A DNA stretch of 64,000 bases from Candidatus Nitricoxidireducens bremensis (GCA_030247725.1 JAOTRT010000003.1:124001-188000); one strand, 5' to 3'. Positions 25,961 through 34,682 are shown, counted from the first letter of the stretch. The notes: a model not told the origin generated them from the sequence alone. Made by a program: numbers and translations.

Positions 25961-27060
25961 CAGGCGCCCGTCCGTCCGGCGATCACGTCGGCGAAGACGG
26001 CTTCCATGCGGTCCAGCATGCGGCCGGCGGCGAAGCGCTCCCGCGCCTGGGCCAGGGCGGCGTCGGCGAGCCGGCCGCGCAGGGCCACGTCGCCGAGCAG
26101 GCGCGCCAGCGCATCCTTCAGGGCCGCCGTGTCGCGGGGTGGCACCAGCAGGCCGGTGACGCCGTCGGCGACGATCTCGGGAATGGCGCCCACGGGCGTG
26201 CTGACCACCGGCAGGCCGCAGGCCATGGCCTGCATGATGGCCTGGGGCACGCCCTCGTTGGCGTAGGAGGGCAGCACGAAGACGTCGAGGGCGGCGAGCC
26301 AGGGCACCACGTCGCCCTGGTTGCCCGGCATGGTGAAACGCTCGGCGATGCCCAGCTCCGCCGCTTGGCGGCGCAGGTTGTCGCAGCCGGGGCCGTCGCC
26401 GACGACGACGAGCTGGGCCGACTTGTCGGACAACTGGGCGAAGGCGTCGAGCAGGTAGCGGTGGCCCTTCCAACTGCGCAGGGTGGCGACGATGCCGACG
26501 ATGGGAACGCCTTCCGGTAGGCCGAGTTGGCGGCGCGCCGCGCTGCGGTCCCGCGGCGCGTAGCGCGCCAGGTCGATGCCGGTGGGAATGGAGACCACCT
26601 GTTCCGGCGGCAGGCGCAGGTCGCGGATCAGTTCCTCCCGCAGGCGCTCGCCGGTGGTGACGATGCGCTCGGCGGCGCTCGCGTAGAGCCAGCGCGTCGT
26701 GGCGTTCTGCCGCACCGGCGCGGAAATGTGGCGGATGCGCACGATGGGCGGCGCAGCGCCCCAGAATTGCGTGGCCAGGGCCGCGAGCCAGGAATCGGTG
26801 GAGCTATGGGTGACGACCACATCGGGCTGCAGGCGCTTCAGCGCCCTGCGCATGGCCAGAATGCCCGGCAGGCGCTTCTTGACGATGGGCAAAGCCTCCA
26901 CGGGCACGCCGCGGGTGATCGCTTCGCCGTGGATGCGCGCCTCTTCGGGGCACAGCAGCAGCAGCTCGTGGCCCCGCGCCATCATGCCCGCCATCTCCGA
27001 GAGCACGCGGATCTCCTGGCCGCCCCAGGCGCAGGAGGACTCGGTATGGACGATCCTCAT
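25960..27060 (-). CDS. Glycosyltransferase family 4
   Basis: A 366-residue GT-B enzyme. The start [20 protein letters not shown] shows the WGGQE acceptor loop common in core-oligosaccharide GT4s. The donor half has VGIVATLRSWKGHRYLLDAF and VLPSYANEGVPQAIMQAMAC, in which Glu and Gln occupy the two E-x7-E positions. It overlaps msbA by four bases. A WaaG-like role in LPS core extension is plausible but not shown. Confidence 0.89.
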   Translation of the reverse strand: MRIVHTESSCAWGGQEIRVLSEMAGMMARGHELLLLCPEEARIHGEAITRGVPVEALPIVKKRLPGILAMRRALKRLQPDVVVTHSSTDSWLAALATQFWGAAPPIVRIRHISAPVRQNATTRWLYASAAERIVTTGERLREELIRDLRLPPEQVVSIPTGIDLARYAPRDRSAARRQLGLPEGVPIVGIVATLRSWKGHRYLLDAFAQLSDKSAQLVVVGDGPGCDNLRRQAAELGIAERFTMPGNQGDVVPWLAALDVFVLPSYANEGVPQAIMQAMACGLPVVSTPVGAIPEIVADGVTGLLVPPRDTAALKDALARLLGDVALRGRLADAALAQARERFAAGRMLDRMEAVFADVIAGRTGA

Positions 27061-28823
27061 TCCAGCCCTTCCCGCTCGTACTGCAGCCGGTGCAGGCGGG
27101 CGTAGATGCCGTCCCGGGCGATCAGCTCGGCATGGGTGCCGGTCTCGGCGATGCGTCCGTGGCTCAGCACGACGATGCGGTCGGCCTTTTCGATGGTGGA
27201 CAGGCGGTGAGCGATGACCAGGGTGGTGCGCCCCTTCATGAGGGTTTCCAGGGCGGCCTGCACGTGGCGCTCGGATTCCGTATCGAGGGCCGAGGTGGCC
27301 TCGTCGAGGATCAGCACCGGCGCGTTCTTTAGCAGGGCGCGGGCGATAGCGAGGCGCTGGCGTTGGCCGCCCGAGAGCTTGACGCCGTTCTCGCCCACCA
27401 AGGTGTCGTAGCCCTCGGGCATGGCGAGGATGAAGTCGTGGGCGTGGGCGGCGCGGGCCGCCGCTTCGATGGCGGCGCGGTCCGTGTTGCCCATGGCACC
27501 GTAGGCGATGTTGGCGGCCACCGTATCGTTGAACAGCACCACGTCCTGGGACACCAGGGCCACGTTGGCGCGCAGGCTCTCCAGGCGGATGGTCTCGATG
27601 TCCTGGCCGTCGAGCAGGATGCGGCCCCGGTCCAGGTGGTAGAAGCGCGGCACCAGGTTCGCCAGCGTCGTCTTGCCCGAGCCCGAGGAGCCGACGAGGG
27701 CCACCATCTCGCCGGGATGGATCGTCAGACTGATGTCGGCGAGGGCTTCGCGCTTGGCTTCCGGGTAGGAGAAGGCCACGTCCTCGAAGGCCAGTTCGCC
27801 CTGAGCCGTGCCGATGTCGAGGGTGCCGGCGTCCTTCTCCGGCGCTTCGTCGATAAGCTCGAAGACGCTCTCGGCCGAGGCGATGCCCCGCTGCATGGTG
27901 CCGCTGACTTCCGACAGGTGCTTCATGGGCGCCAGCAGCATCAGCATGGCGGTGATGAAGGAGACGAAGCTGCCCAGGGTCGTCTCGCCCTGGGAGACCT
28001 GCCAGAGGGTGATGGCGATCACCACGGCCAGGGCGAAGGAGGCCATGATCTGGGTGATCGGCGCCGAGAGTCCGGCGGCGACGGTCATGCGCATGGCGTT
28101 GGCGCGCTGGTCGGCATTAACCTTGGCGAAACGCTTGGACTCGTATTCCTGGCCGCCGAAGATCTTCACCACCTTGTGGCACTCGATGGTCTCCTCCAGC
28201 ACGTGGGTGATCTCGCCCATGGCACGCTGGGACTGGCGCGCCAGGCCGCGCAGGCGGCTGGACACCGTGCGCACGGCAATGGCGATCACGGGCGCCATGG
28301 CGATGCAGATGAGGGACAGCTTCCAGTTGAGCCAGACCAGCCAGGAGAGCAGGGCCACCAGGGTCAGCACGTCGCGCACGACGACGGTGAGCACCGTGGT
28401 GGCGGCCGAGGCGACGCCGCCCACGTCCCAGGCCACCTTGGACATCAGATGGCCCGAGGAGCTGTTGTCGTAGTAGCGGGTCGGCAGCCGCACCATGCGC
28501 TCGAACATGGCGACGCGCATGTCCATGACGACCCGGTTGGACACCCAGGACATGGCGTAGTTGGTGACGAAGGTGAGGGTGCCGCGCAGCAGGAAGATGC
28601 CGACGATGGCGAGGGGATAGATCCAGATGGCGCCCGGATCGGTGCCGTCATGCCGACCGTCCAGCAGGGGTTTCAGCAGAGCCGGAAACAAGGGCTCCGC
28701 GGCGGCCGTGAAAACCATGCCGAGGATGCCGACCCCAAAGACCCGCCAGTAGGGACGGACATAGCCGAGCAGGCGGAAATAAATCTCCCTGCCGCTCTTC
28801 TGGCGCTGCGCCTCCTGGCTCAT
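27057..28823 (-). CDS. msbA: Lipid A export ABC transporter, permease/ATP-binding protein MsbA
   Basis: A 588-residue half-transporter that flips lipid A-core across the inner membrane. Six membrane helices occupy about residues 20-320 (for example [20 protein letters not shown] and [20 protein letters not shown]). The nucleotide-binding domain has Walker [15 protein letters not shown] near residue 378, the Q-loop, the signature [15 protein letters not shown], Walker [14 protein letters not shown] and the H-loop VIAHRLSTI. Length and the pattern [20 protein letters not shown] agree with MsbA. Its presence in the middle of the operon supports a lipid A-core/LPS role for the locus. Other half-size exporters look similar, so the name is likely rather than certain. 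Confidence 0.92.
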   Translation of the reverse strand: MSQEAQRQKSGREIYFRLLGYVRPYWRVFGVGILGMVFTAAAEPLFPALLKPLLDGRHDGTDPGAIWIYPLAIVGIFLLRGTLTFVTNYAMSWVSNRVVMDMRVAMFERMVRLPTRYYDNSSSGHLMSKVAWDVGGVASAATTVLTVVVRDVLTLVALLSWLVWLNWKLSLICIAMAPVIAIAVRTVSSRLRGLARQSQRAMGEITHVLEETIECHKVVKIFGGQEYESKRFAKVNADQRANAMRMTVAAGLSAPITQIMASFALAVVIAITLWQVSQGETTLGSFVSFITAMLMLLAPMKHLSEVSGTMQRGIASAESVFELIDEAPEKDAGTLDIGTAQGELAFEDVAFSYPEAKREALADISLTIHPGEMVALVGSSGSGKTTLANLVPRFYHLDRGRILLDGQDIETIRLESLRANVALVSQDVVLFNDTVAANIAYGAMGNTDRAAIEAAARAAHAHDFILAMPEGYDTLVGENGVKLSGGQRQRLAIARALLKNAPVLILDEATSALDTESERHVQAALETLMKGRTTLVIAHRLSTIEKADRIVVLSHGRIAETGTHAELIARDGIYARLHRLQYEREGLE

Positions 28824-28852
28824 CGGCTGAAAACCCTTGAAAAAACGGGCAA

Positions 28853-29983
28853 TTATGCCACAGGAGGCCCCATCCGCCGGTAGAAATCGGCCAGTTTCCC
28901 GGCCATGGAGGCGGTGGAAAGACCCGTCACGGAAGCCCGCGCGGCCTCGCGCCGGGTCGCCATTCCGTCGGGGCCCAACAGGGCGTCGAGGGCAGCGGCG
29001 AGGGCGGGAATATCCAGGGCGCCGCAGACGGTGCCGTTGCGGCCCGGTGCGATGAGTTCGGCGGCGCCGCAGGTCGTGGATGTCGCCACGGGGAGGCCGC
29101 AGGCCAGGGCCTCCAGGGCCGCGTTGGGCATGGGATCGTAGAGGGTCGGCAGGCAGAACACATCGGCGGCGCCGTACCAGGGGCGCACGTCCTTGAGGCC
29201 GCCGAGGAAATGGACGCGCTCGTCTACGCCCAGGGTCTGGGAAACCTGCTCGGCGAGTTTGGCGCCCCTATCCTTGCCGACGACCACCAGATGGGCGTTC
29301 TGCCGCTTCATCGCCGCCAGGGCCCGCAGCAACACATGGACGCCCTTGCGCTCGAAGCCCGAACCGACGAACAGCACGACCGGCGCCGACTCGGGAATGC
29401 CGAGTTCCGCCCGCGCCTTCACCCGGTGCTCGTCCCGCAGGCCGGGGTGGAAGTGATCCAGATCGACCCCGTTGTGGATGACGTGCAGTTTGTCGGCCGC
29501 CACGCCGAAGCGGCGCACGATGTCGTCGCGCACCATGACGGAATTGCAGATCACGCCGCGCAGGGCCGGGTCGCGGAACATGGCCGCCTCGGCCGCCAGC
29601 GTATAGCGATGCCAGGGCGACAGCCGCGTGGCGAGGCGCGCCAGACCGCCGCGGGCGGCGTCGCGCAGCTCCAGCCAGGTGGCGTGCACACCGTCGCCGG
29701 CCCGATAGACGTGGCAGCCGGGAATACGCTCGTGGCTCTGGACGAGGTCGAAGCGGCCCGAGTCGATGACGCCGCGCACGCAGCGGGCGAAGCCGGCGTC
29801 GCGCCAGGTGCGGCCCAGATAGAAGGGGTCGCAGCGCAGCACGCCGGCCGCATCGCCGGTCCACTCGCGGGCGATCATCGTCACCTCCACGCCCTGCTCC
29901 CGCAGGCCGCCGAGGGCCCGTTCGACGAACCTTTCGGCGCCGCCATACGGAGTGTACTTCTGCCGGGCAATCGCGATTTTCAT
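28853..29983 (-). CDS. Glycosyltransferase family 4, WaaG-like
   Basis: A 376-residue GT-B enzyme resembling LPS core glucosyltransferase WaaG. It starts MKIAIARQKYTPYGGAERFV and contains LVQSHERIPGCHVYRAGDGV and VICNSVMVRDDIVRRFG. The donor half carries VLFVGSGFERKGVHVLLRAL and the motif PTLYDPMPNAALEALACGLP. The SHERIPGCDVYRAGDG-type block is characteristic of WaaG-related proteins. Start at ATG 29983, with a four-base overlap with the GT9 gene; 29 bases separate its stop from msbA. The WaaG link is by pattern only. Confidence 0.88.
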   Translation of the reverse strand: MKIAIARQKYTPYGGAERFVERALGGLREQGVEVTMIAREWTGDAAGVLRCDPFYLGRTWRDAGFARCVRGVIDSGRFDLVQSHERIPGCHVYRAGDGVHATWLELRDAARGGLARLATRLSPWHRYTLAAEAAMFRDPALRGVICNSVMVRDDIVRRFGVAADKLHVIHNGVDLDHFHPGLRDEHRVKARAELGIPESAPVVLFVGSGFERKGVHVLLRALAAMKRQNAHLVVVGKDRGAKLAEQVSQTLGVDERVHFLGGLKDVRPWYGAADVFCLPTLYDPMPNAALEALACGLPVATSTTCGAAELIAPGRNGTVCGALDIPALAAALDALLGPDGMATRREAARASVTGLSTASMAGKLADFYRRMGPPVA

Positions 29984-31062
29984 GACCCCAGCAACTCCTC
30001 GCAGGCCGCCAGCACCTGTTCCACCGGCAACGTCGTCAGGCATTCGCTGACCTTGCTGTTGTCGCAGCCGGCCTGGCCGCAGGGGCGGCATTCGTGGGTG
30101 GTCGAGGCGACGATCCGGCTGGCGGTGCCCCAGGGGCCCCATTCCTTGTCGCCCGAGGGACCGAAGATGGCCACCACCGGCGTGCCCATGGCGGCGGCGA
30201 TGTGCATCGGCGCCGAGTCCACGCCGACGAACAGCCGCGCCCGCGCGGTCAGGGCAGCCAGTTCCTTCAGGCTCAGGGCACCGGAAAGATCGATGGTCGG
30301 CACTCGCGCCGCCGCGCGCACGGCGGCGACCAGTTCGCGCTCCCTGGCGTCGGGGGCGCAGGTCAGCACCAGCGGCAGGCCACGGGGAGCCAGGCCCTCG
30401 CAGAGCCGGGCGACGCGCTCCGCCGGCCAGCACTTGAAGCCCCAGCGGGAGGCCGGATGCAGGTGGATGAAGCCCTGCGATGCGATGCCGTGCTGGACCA
30501 GCAGCGCATCGACGCGGGCTTCCGCCGCGGCGCCCGGCACCAGCGCCACCTTCGCCTGGTCCGGATCGACAGGAATGCCGAGGACACGCAGGGCGTCGAG
30601 GTTGGTGTCGACGGTGTGGCGATAGGAATGGGACTGGGCCGCGTAGTGATGGCTGAAGCTGCCGTGCCAGAAGCGACCCGCGTCGGGACGGCGCGGTGCG
30701 ACGGACCAGCGGGGTCGCAGCAGGCGCACCAGCCAGGCGCCGCGCGTATGGACCGAGAGATGGACGACGAGGTCGTAGCGCCCTTGCCGCAGTTGCGCGA
30801 GCAGGCCCGCTTCGGCGGCGGCCTGACGCCGCAAGCCCTGCTTCTTCCAGCCCCGGTCGATGGTCAGGATGCGTGCGATGGCCGGATGGCCTTCGAGCAT
30901 GGGCACGGTATCCCCATAGACGAGGGCGTCGATCTCGCAGCCGGGCGCGGCGCCTTTCAGCGTCGAGAACACCGGCGCCGCCAGCAGCACGTCGCCGTGG
31001 TGGCGCAGCTTGATGACGAGGGCGCGGCGCACCTGATCGAGGGGAATGGCGGCGGAACTCAT
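29980..31062 (-). CDS. LPS heptosyltransferase III-like protein (GT9)
   Basis: A 360-residue GT9 enzyme, first gene of the glycan operon. It has RRALVIKLRHHGDVLLAAPV in the acceptor domain, IHLHPASRWGFKCWPAERVA in the donor domain and RLFVGVDSAPMHIAAAMGTP near the nucleotide site. ECRPCGQAGCDNSKVSECL adds a Cys cluster close to the carboxyl end. This pattern is usual for proteins annotated as putative heptosyltransferase III (RfaQ/WaaQ). It lies 43 bases after cobC on the same strand; I see no strong promoter in that gap, so read-through from the cobalamin genes is possible. Confidence 0.89.
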   Translation of the reverse strand: MSSAAIPLDQVRRALVIKLRHHGDVLLAAPVFSTLKGAAPGCEIDALVYGDTVPMLEGHPAIARILTIDRGWKKQGLRRQAAAEAGLLAQLRQGRYDLVVHLSVHTRGAWLVRLLRPRWSVAPRRPDAGRFWHGSFSHHYAAQSHSYRHTVDTNLDALRVLGIPVDPDQAKVALVPGAAAEARVDALLVQHGIASQGFIHLHPASRWGFKCWPAERVARLCEGLAPRGLPLVLTCAPDARERELVAAVRAAARVPTIDLSGALSLKELAALTARARLFVGVDSAPMHIAAAMGTPVVAIFGPSGDKEWGPWGTASRIVASTTHECRPCGQAGCDNSKVSECLTTLPVEQVLAACEELLGS

Positions 31063-31105
31063 GGGGGCGCTATTGTGCCACCCTCGCGGGTGTCCAACCC
31101 ATTGG

Positions 31106-31684
31106 CTACCGCAATTCCGGAGGTCCGCTTCCGCGGACGCGTTGTGCCACCCTGTCGTGCCAGACGAGGCGTCCGTCCTCGATCAAGGCCGCCGTGCCGT
31201 AGGCGAAGGAGAAGCCGAACCACTCGGACGCCGGTAAGCCGGCGAAGGCCGCGGCGCAGACCTTCATCACGCCGGCGTGGACGACGAGGACGGCTTCGTC
31301 GTGCTGCGCGGCGATTTCCTCCACGCAGGCCACTACACGTTCCCGCAGCATGGCGACGCTCTCGCCACCGTGGCCGGCGAAGTGCAACGGGTCCGCCGCC
31401 CAGGCGTCGATGGCGGCACGGCCGATGTCGCGCCAGGGCTTCATCTCCCAGGCGCCGAAGTCGGCTTCGCGCAGGCGGTCGTCGAAGCGGGGTGCCGGAT
31501 GCAACGCCTCGGCCAACAGCCGGCAGCGCACCAGGGGACTGCTGAACACGGGGGCATCCGGCAGCAGGGGCTTCAGGCGGTCGGCGACGGCGACGGGGTC
31601 ATCGGCCGGCGGCAGGTCGCTGCGGCCGTAGCAGATGCCATCCGCCACCTCCGGCCGCGGATGGCGGATCAGGAAAAGTCGCAC
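31106..31684 (-). CDS. cobC: Histidine phosphatase, alpha-ribazole phosphatase CobC
   Basis: A 192-residue phosphohistidine phosphatase that most likely removes the 5'-phosphate from alpha-ribazole or adenosylcobalamin phosphate, the last step of nucleotide loop assembly. The phosphohistidine loop is at the start (LFLIRHPRPEV), with the second catalytic region VLVVHAGVMKV near the end and the middle block DDRLREADFGAWE. A GTG at 31684 is the start, overlapping the end of cobS by 16 bases. Assignment rests on cobS coupling; the fold alone does not give specificity. Confidence 0.87.
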   Translation of the reverse strand: MRLFLIRHPRPEVADGICYGRSDLPPADDPVAVADRLKPLLPDAPVFSSPLVRCRLLAEALHPAPRFDDRLREADFGAWEMKPWRDIGRAAIDAWAADPLHFAGHGGESVAMLRERVVACVEEIAAQHDEAVLVVHAGVMKVCAAAFAGLPASEWFGFSFAYGTAALIEDGRLVWHDRVAQRVRGSGPPELR

Positions 31685-32427
31685 AGCAGGCCCAGGTAGA
31701 AGGCCAGTTCCGCCGCCTGCTGGACGGCGCCGAGGCAGTCGCCGGTGTAGCCGCCGATGCGGCGCGCGAAGTAGCGGGCGGCAACCATCGCCACGAGGGC
31801 CGCCGCCGCCAGGGCCGCCGCCGCTTCGGGCAGCGGCAGCAGGACGCAGGGGACGATGCCGAAGAGCGCGGCAAGCGCAAGGCTGCCGCCGCCCAGGCGA
31901 CTCGCCAGGGGCTTCGATTTGGCGCCGTCGTCCTCGCGGGCGTAGTCGAGGAAGCCCATCAGGCTCACGGCGGCGAAGCGCGATGCCGCATGGCCGGCCA
32001 CCAGGGCCGGCAGCAGGAACTCCGGCTCCATCTCCATGAGGGCGTTCCATTTCGCCAGCAGCAGCAGGACGACGCCGATGACGCCATAGCTGCCGACCCG
32101 CGAATCCTTCATGATGGCCAGCACGCGGGCCTTGTCCCAGCCGCCGCCGAAGCCGTCGCAGGCATCGGCGAAGCCGTCCTCGTGGAAGGCGCCGGTGGCG
32201 AGGATGGTCGCCGCCATGCCGATGGTGACCGCCAGGCTGAGCGGCAGCAGCAGCGAGGCGGCCAGGGTTGCCGCGCCGCCGATGAGGCCGACGAGGATGC
32301 CCACCAGGGGCAGGTAGCGCGGGGCCCGCACCAGGTGGTCGTCGGCATGGCCGATCCAGGCCGGCACCGGCAGGCGCGTGAAGAAACGCAACGCAGCGAA
32401 GAAATAGACGAGTTCGTTGCGCAGCAT
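31669..32427 (-). CDS. cobS: Adenosylcobinamide-GDP ribazoletransferase (cobalamin synthase)
   Basis: Membrane enzyme that joins adenosylcobinamide-GDP and alpha-ribazole(-phosphate) to make adenosylcobalamin(-phosphate). The 252-residue protein starts MLRNELVYFFAALRFFTRLP. It has about six membrane helices and carries the acidic, metal-binding GAFHEDGFADACDGFGGGWD, followed by RVLAIMKDSRVGSYG. Length and motifs are standard for CobS. It is co-directional with cobC, which it overlaps, and with the tandem-receiver gene 15 bases upstream. Confidence 0.95.
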   Translation of the reverse strand: MLRNELVYFFAALRFFTRLPVPAWIGHADDHLVRAPRYLPLVGILVGLIGGAATLAASLLLPLSLAVTIGMAATILATGAFHEDGFADACDGFGGGWDKARVLAIMKDSRVGSYGVIGVVLLLLAKWNALMEMEPEFLLPALVAGHAASRFAAVSLMGFLDYAREDDGAKSKPLASRLGGGSLALAALFGIVPCVLLPLPEAAAALAAAALVAMVAARYFARRIGGYTGDCLGAVQQAAELAFYLGLLCDFS

Positions 32428-32442
32428 GGCGTGGCGGGCGCC

Positions 32443-33240
32443 TCAGCGCTGGCCGAGCAGATTCCAGACCAGGCGCTTGACGATGGACGGCTCGAAGGGC
32501 TTGTCGCAGATGCCGGAAACGCCGGCCTCCTGCACGGCGGCGAGACGGCCCTGGTTGGACTCGCTCGTCACCATGAGCACCGGCACCGAGTTCTGCCAGC
32601 TCTGCTGGCGGATGTACTCGACCAGGGCCTGGCCGTCCATCTCCGGCATGTTGTAGTCGGTGACGACCAGATCCACCATCATCTCGGAGAGGATTCCCAC
32701 GGCCTCGCGGCCGTTCTCGGCCTCGTAGAACTTCTCGATGCCCAGGTTCTCCAGCACGCGGCGCATGAATTTGCGGGCGCTCGGACTGTCGTCCACCAAC
32801 AGCACGCGCAGGTTCTCGCCGTCGATCTCCTGCACCAGGTCGGCGTCCTGGTGCAGGAAGTCGAGGGTCGTAAGGAGGGCCGTCTTCAGCTGCTCGATGG
32901 CGAAGGGCTTGGGCAGGATGCCGCAGACGCCGGCCTGGCGCACGGGCTCCAGGGCCTGGGGCCGCGTCTCGCTGGAGATGAGGATGAAGGCCACCTGCTC
33001 CAGATCCTTGTCGGCGCGCATGGCGCCGATCAGCTCGGTGCCCGACATGTCCGGCAGGTAGAGGGCGCTGATGACCAGGTCGGGTTTCGATTCGGTCATC
33101 GCCACGAGGGCGCCGTTGCCGCTGCCGAAGCTGCGCACGAACTCAATGCCCAGGCTGTTGAGCTGGGAGGTGATGAACTTCGCCTGGCTGGCGGACGGCT
33201 CCACCAGGAAGACGACGAGACTGCCGAACGACGTGGACAT
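32443..33240 (-). CDS. Tandem receiver-domain response regulator with degenerate first receiver
   Basis: A 265-residue protein with two CheY-like domains and no output domain. Domain 1 (about residues 8-128) has lost the usual acidic pair (VEPS at 13-16) and has Ala59 where the phosphorylated Asp is expected (VISALYLPDMSG), though Lys111 is kept. Domain 2 (about 144-265) is complete: VDDSPSARKF with Asp150/151, phospho-acceptor Asp195 in VVTDYNMPEMDG, and the CDKPF lysine. Such stand-alone regulators act through protein contacts. It sits between cobT and cobS, in the same direction, with 62 and 15 bases of spacing, an odd place for a signalling gene. Partner kinase unknown. Confidence 0.9.
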   Translation of the reverse strand: MSTSFGSLVVFLVEPSASQAKFITSQLNSLGIEFVRSFGSGNGALVAMTESKPDLVISALYLPDMSGTELIGAMRADKDLEQVAFILISSETRPQALEPVRQAGVCGILPKPFAIEQLKTALLTTLDFLHQDADLVQEIDGENLRVLLVDDSPSARKFMRRVLENLGIEKFYEAENGREAVGILSEMMVDLVVTDYNMPEMDGQALVEYIRQQSWQNSVPVLMVTSESNQGRLAAVQEAGVSGICDKPFEPSIVKRLVWNLLGQR

Positions 33241-33302
33241 GGTCGATCCCCTATATGACGGCGGCCATTCTAGGCGATATCGGCCGTCCCGGCCCGGCCC
33301 GC

Positions 33303-34424
33303 CTAGGCCGAGCCTTCGCTGACGCCAGCCGACTCGAAGCTCGCCATCTCGTTGAGGAAGGCGCCGGCCGCCCGCAGCAGGGGCCAGGCGAGGGCCGCCC
33401 CCGTGCCCTCGCCGAGACGCAGACCGAGATCCACCAGCGGCTTTGCGCCGAAGGACGCCAGCTGGGCCCGATTGCCGGGTTCGGCCGAGGCGTGGCAGAA
33501 CACCGCGTAGTCGAGGAAAGCCGGCTGCAGCCGCGCCGCCACCAGGGCCGCGGCGCCGCAGATGAAGCCGTCCACCAGCACCATCATGCGTGCCTGGGCG
33601 GCGGCCAGCATGGCGCCGGCCATCATGGCCACTTCGAATCCGCCGTAGCGAGCGAGGATGGCGAGCACGCCATCCTCGCTCTTACGGCTATCCGATGGGC
33701 TCCCCCTCCCATCCTCCCCCTCCGGGAGGGGGAGGCGACTGATCGGTGGCCGTTCCGGCCAGGCCGAAAGGGCCTGGCCAAGCAGTTCCCGCTTGCGGGC
33801 GAGACCGGCGTCGTCCAGGCCTGTGCCGCGGCCGACGCAGTCCTCCAGGGTCGCGCCCGTCAGGCAGTGGGTGATGAGGGAGGCGGCGGCCGTGTTGCCG
33901 ATGCCCATCTCGCCGAAGCCGATCACCTCACAGCCTTCCGCCGCCAGCTTGCGCACGATGTCGGCGCCCTTCGCCATGGCCGCGTCGCGCTGGGCCGCCG
34001 TCATGGCCGGGCCTTCCAGGTAGTTGGCCGTGCCGGGCGCCACCTTGGCGTCCACGAGATTGGGCCGGGCGCCGAAGTCGTGGGCCACGCCCGCATCCAC
34101 CACCGTGAGGCCGATGCCGTTGGCCCGGGCGAAGACGTTGATGGCGGCGCCGCCGGCAAGGAAGTTCTCCACCATCTGCCAGGTCACGTCCTGGGGGAAG
34201 GCGGAAATGCCGGCCTTGGCCGCGCCGTGGTCGCCGGCGAAAACGACGATGTGGGGGTTCGCAAGGGTCGGTGCGAGGGAGCCGCGCACCAGGCCGACCT
34301 GCAGCGCCAGGTCTTCGAGGCGGCCGAGGGCGCCGAGCGGCTTGGTCTTGGTGTCGATCTTGCGACGCAGGGCCGCCTCCAGGCTGCGGTCCACGGGGGC
34401 GACCGCGAATTGAGGGGAAGTCAT
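33303..34424 (-). CDS. cobT: Nicotinate-nucleotide-dimethylbenzimidazole phosphoribosyltransferase, with in-frame palindromic insert
   Basis: Transfers phosphoribose from nicotinate mononucleotide to dimethylbenzimidazole, giving alpha-ribazole phosphate. The 373-residue protein has [17 protein letters not shown] near the start, [49 protein letters not shown] and [13 protein letters not shown], and near the end the catalytic-site region [20 protein letters not shown]. Residues about 214-262 hold unusual sequence ([16 protein letters not shown] and following) encoded by three hairpin-forming stretches where relatives have a short linker; the reading frame stays open. Start ATG 34424 is preceded by AGGA. 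Expression is expected to be controlled by the B12 riboswitch and terminator just upstream. Confidence 0.94.
   Translation of the reverse strand: MTSPQFAVAPVDRSLEAALRRKIDTKTKPLGALGRLEDLALQVGLVRGSLAPTLANPHIVVFAGDHGAAKAGISAFPQDVTWQMVENFLAGGAAINVFARANGIGLTVVDAGVAHDFGARPNLVDAKVAPGTANYLEGPAMTAAQRDAAMAKGADIVRKLAAEGCEVIGFGEMGIGNTAAASLITHCLTGATLEDCVGRGTGLDDAGLARKRELLGQALSAWPERPPISRLPLPEGEDGRGSPSDSRKSEDGVLAILARYGGFEVAMMAGAMLAAAQARMMVLVDGFICGAAALVAARLQPAFLDYAVFCHASAEPGNRAQLASFGAKPLVDLGLRLGEGTGAALAWPLLRAAGAFLNEMASFESAGVSEGSA
33642..33779. repeat. Three consecutive palindromes inside the cobT coding sequence
   Basis: Within about 140 bases are three inverted repeats. Arms 33650-33663 and 33668-33681 are a perfect 14-bp stem around AGCA, extendable by six more pairs (33642-33647 with 33683-33688) across a small bulge. 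Arms 33713-33723 and 33725-33735 are a perfect 11-bp stem with a one-base centre. Arms 33757-33765 and 33771-33779 are a perfect 9-bp stem around GAAAG. Together they encode a low-complexity segment of CobT. The pattern resembles palindromic repeat elements that insert in frame into bacterial genes. Confidence 0.75.
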
Positions 34425-34440
34425 CCGTTCCATCCTTTCC

Positions 34441-34491
34441 AAAAAGCAAAAGGGCTTCGCCGCACGCGGCCAGGCGCACGGCGAAACCCTT
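34441..34491 (-). terminator. Intrinsic terminator of the cobalamin riboswitch
   Basis: Read on the minus strand, arms 34491-34474 and 34467-34450 pair along 18 positions with three G-U wobbles and no mismatch, around a six-base loop. The stem is followed by TTGCTTTTT (34449-34441). It lies 16 bases before the cobT start codon. GGAAACC at 34504-34498 can pair with GGTTTC inside the left arm (34488-34483), a plausible antiterminator. This is the usual expression platform of a transcription-terminating riboswitch. Confidence 0.9.
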
Positions 34492-34511
34492 GCCACAGGT
34501 TTCCATAGAAA

Positions 34512-34670
34512 GAATCCGACAGGTCTTCTGGCTTCCGGATCGTCCGAAGCATCGCGCCTTCCCGCGGGGGTGTTCCCCTGCAGTGGCTGCCTTTACGGCT
34601 GGCGATGTTCGTCCCCGGTTACAGCGGCGGGCCCGCTGCCGAATCTCACGGCATTCCCTTGGTCGAATCG
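34512..34670 (-). ncRNA. Cobalamin riboswitch (aptamer)
   Basis: The minus strand carries the conserved elements of the B12 aptamer in order: GGGAATGCCGTGAGATTCGG, a GGGACG-type core segment, GCCACTG, GGGAAGG, and the B12 box AAGCCAGAAGACCTGTC at 34534-34518. Closing P1-like pairing is possible between 34669-34662 and about 34520-34512. It lies in the leader of cobT and is followed by an intrinsic terminator, so cobalamin binding should switch off cobT and genes downstream. Boundaries are approximate. Confidence 0.93.
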
Positions 34671-34676
34671 GGGCGG

Positions 34677-34682
34677 ATTATA
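34677..34682 (-). promoter_or_regulatory. Candidate -10 box for the cobT riboswitch transcript
   Basis: A perfect TATAAT in the minus strand sits about seven bases before the expected 5' end of the riboswitch (near 34670), which is where a transcript start would fall. No good -35 hexamer is seen at the 16-18 base spacing (GCCGCT or TGCCGC only), so an activator or a weak -35 is implied. The placement relative to the aptamer is the main support. Confidence 0.55.
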
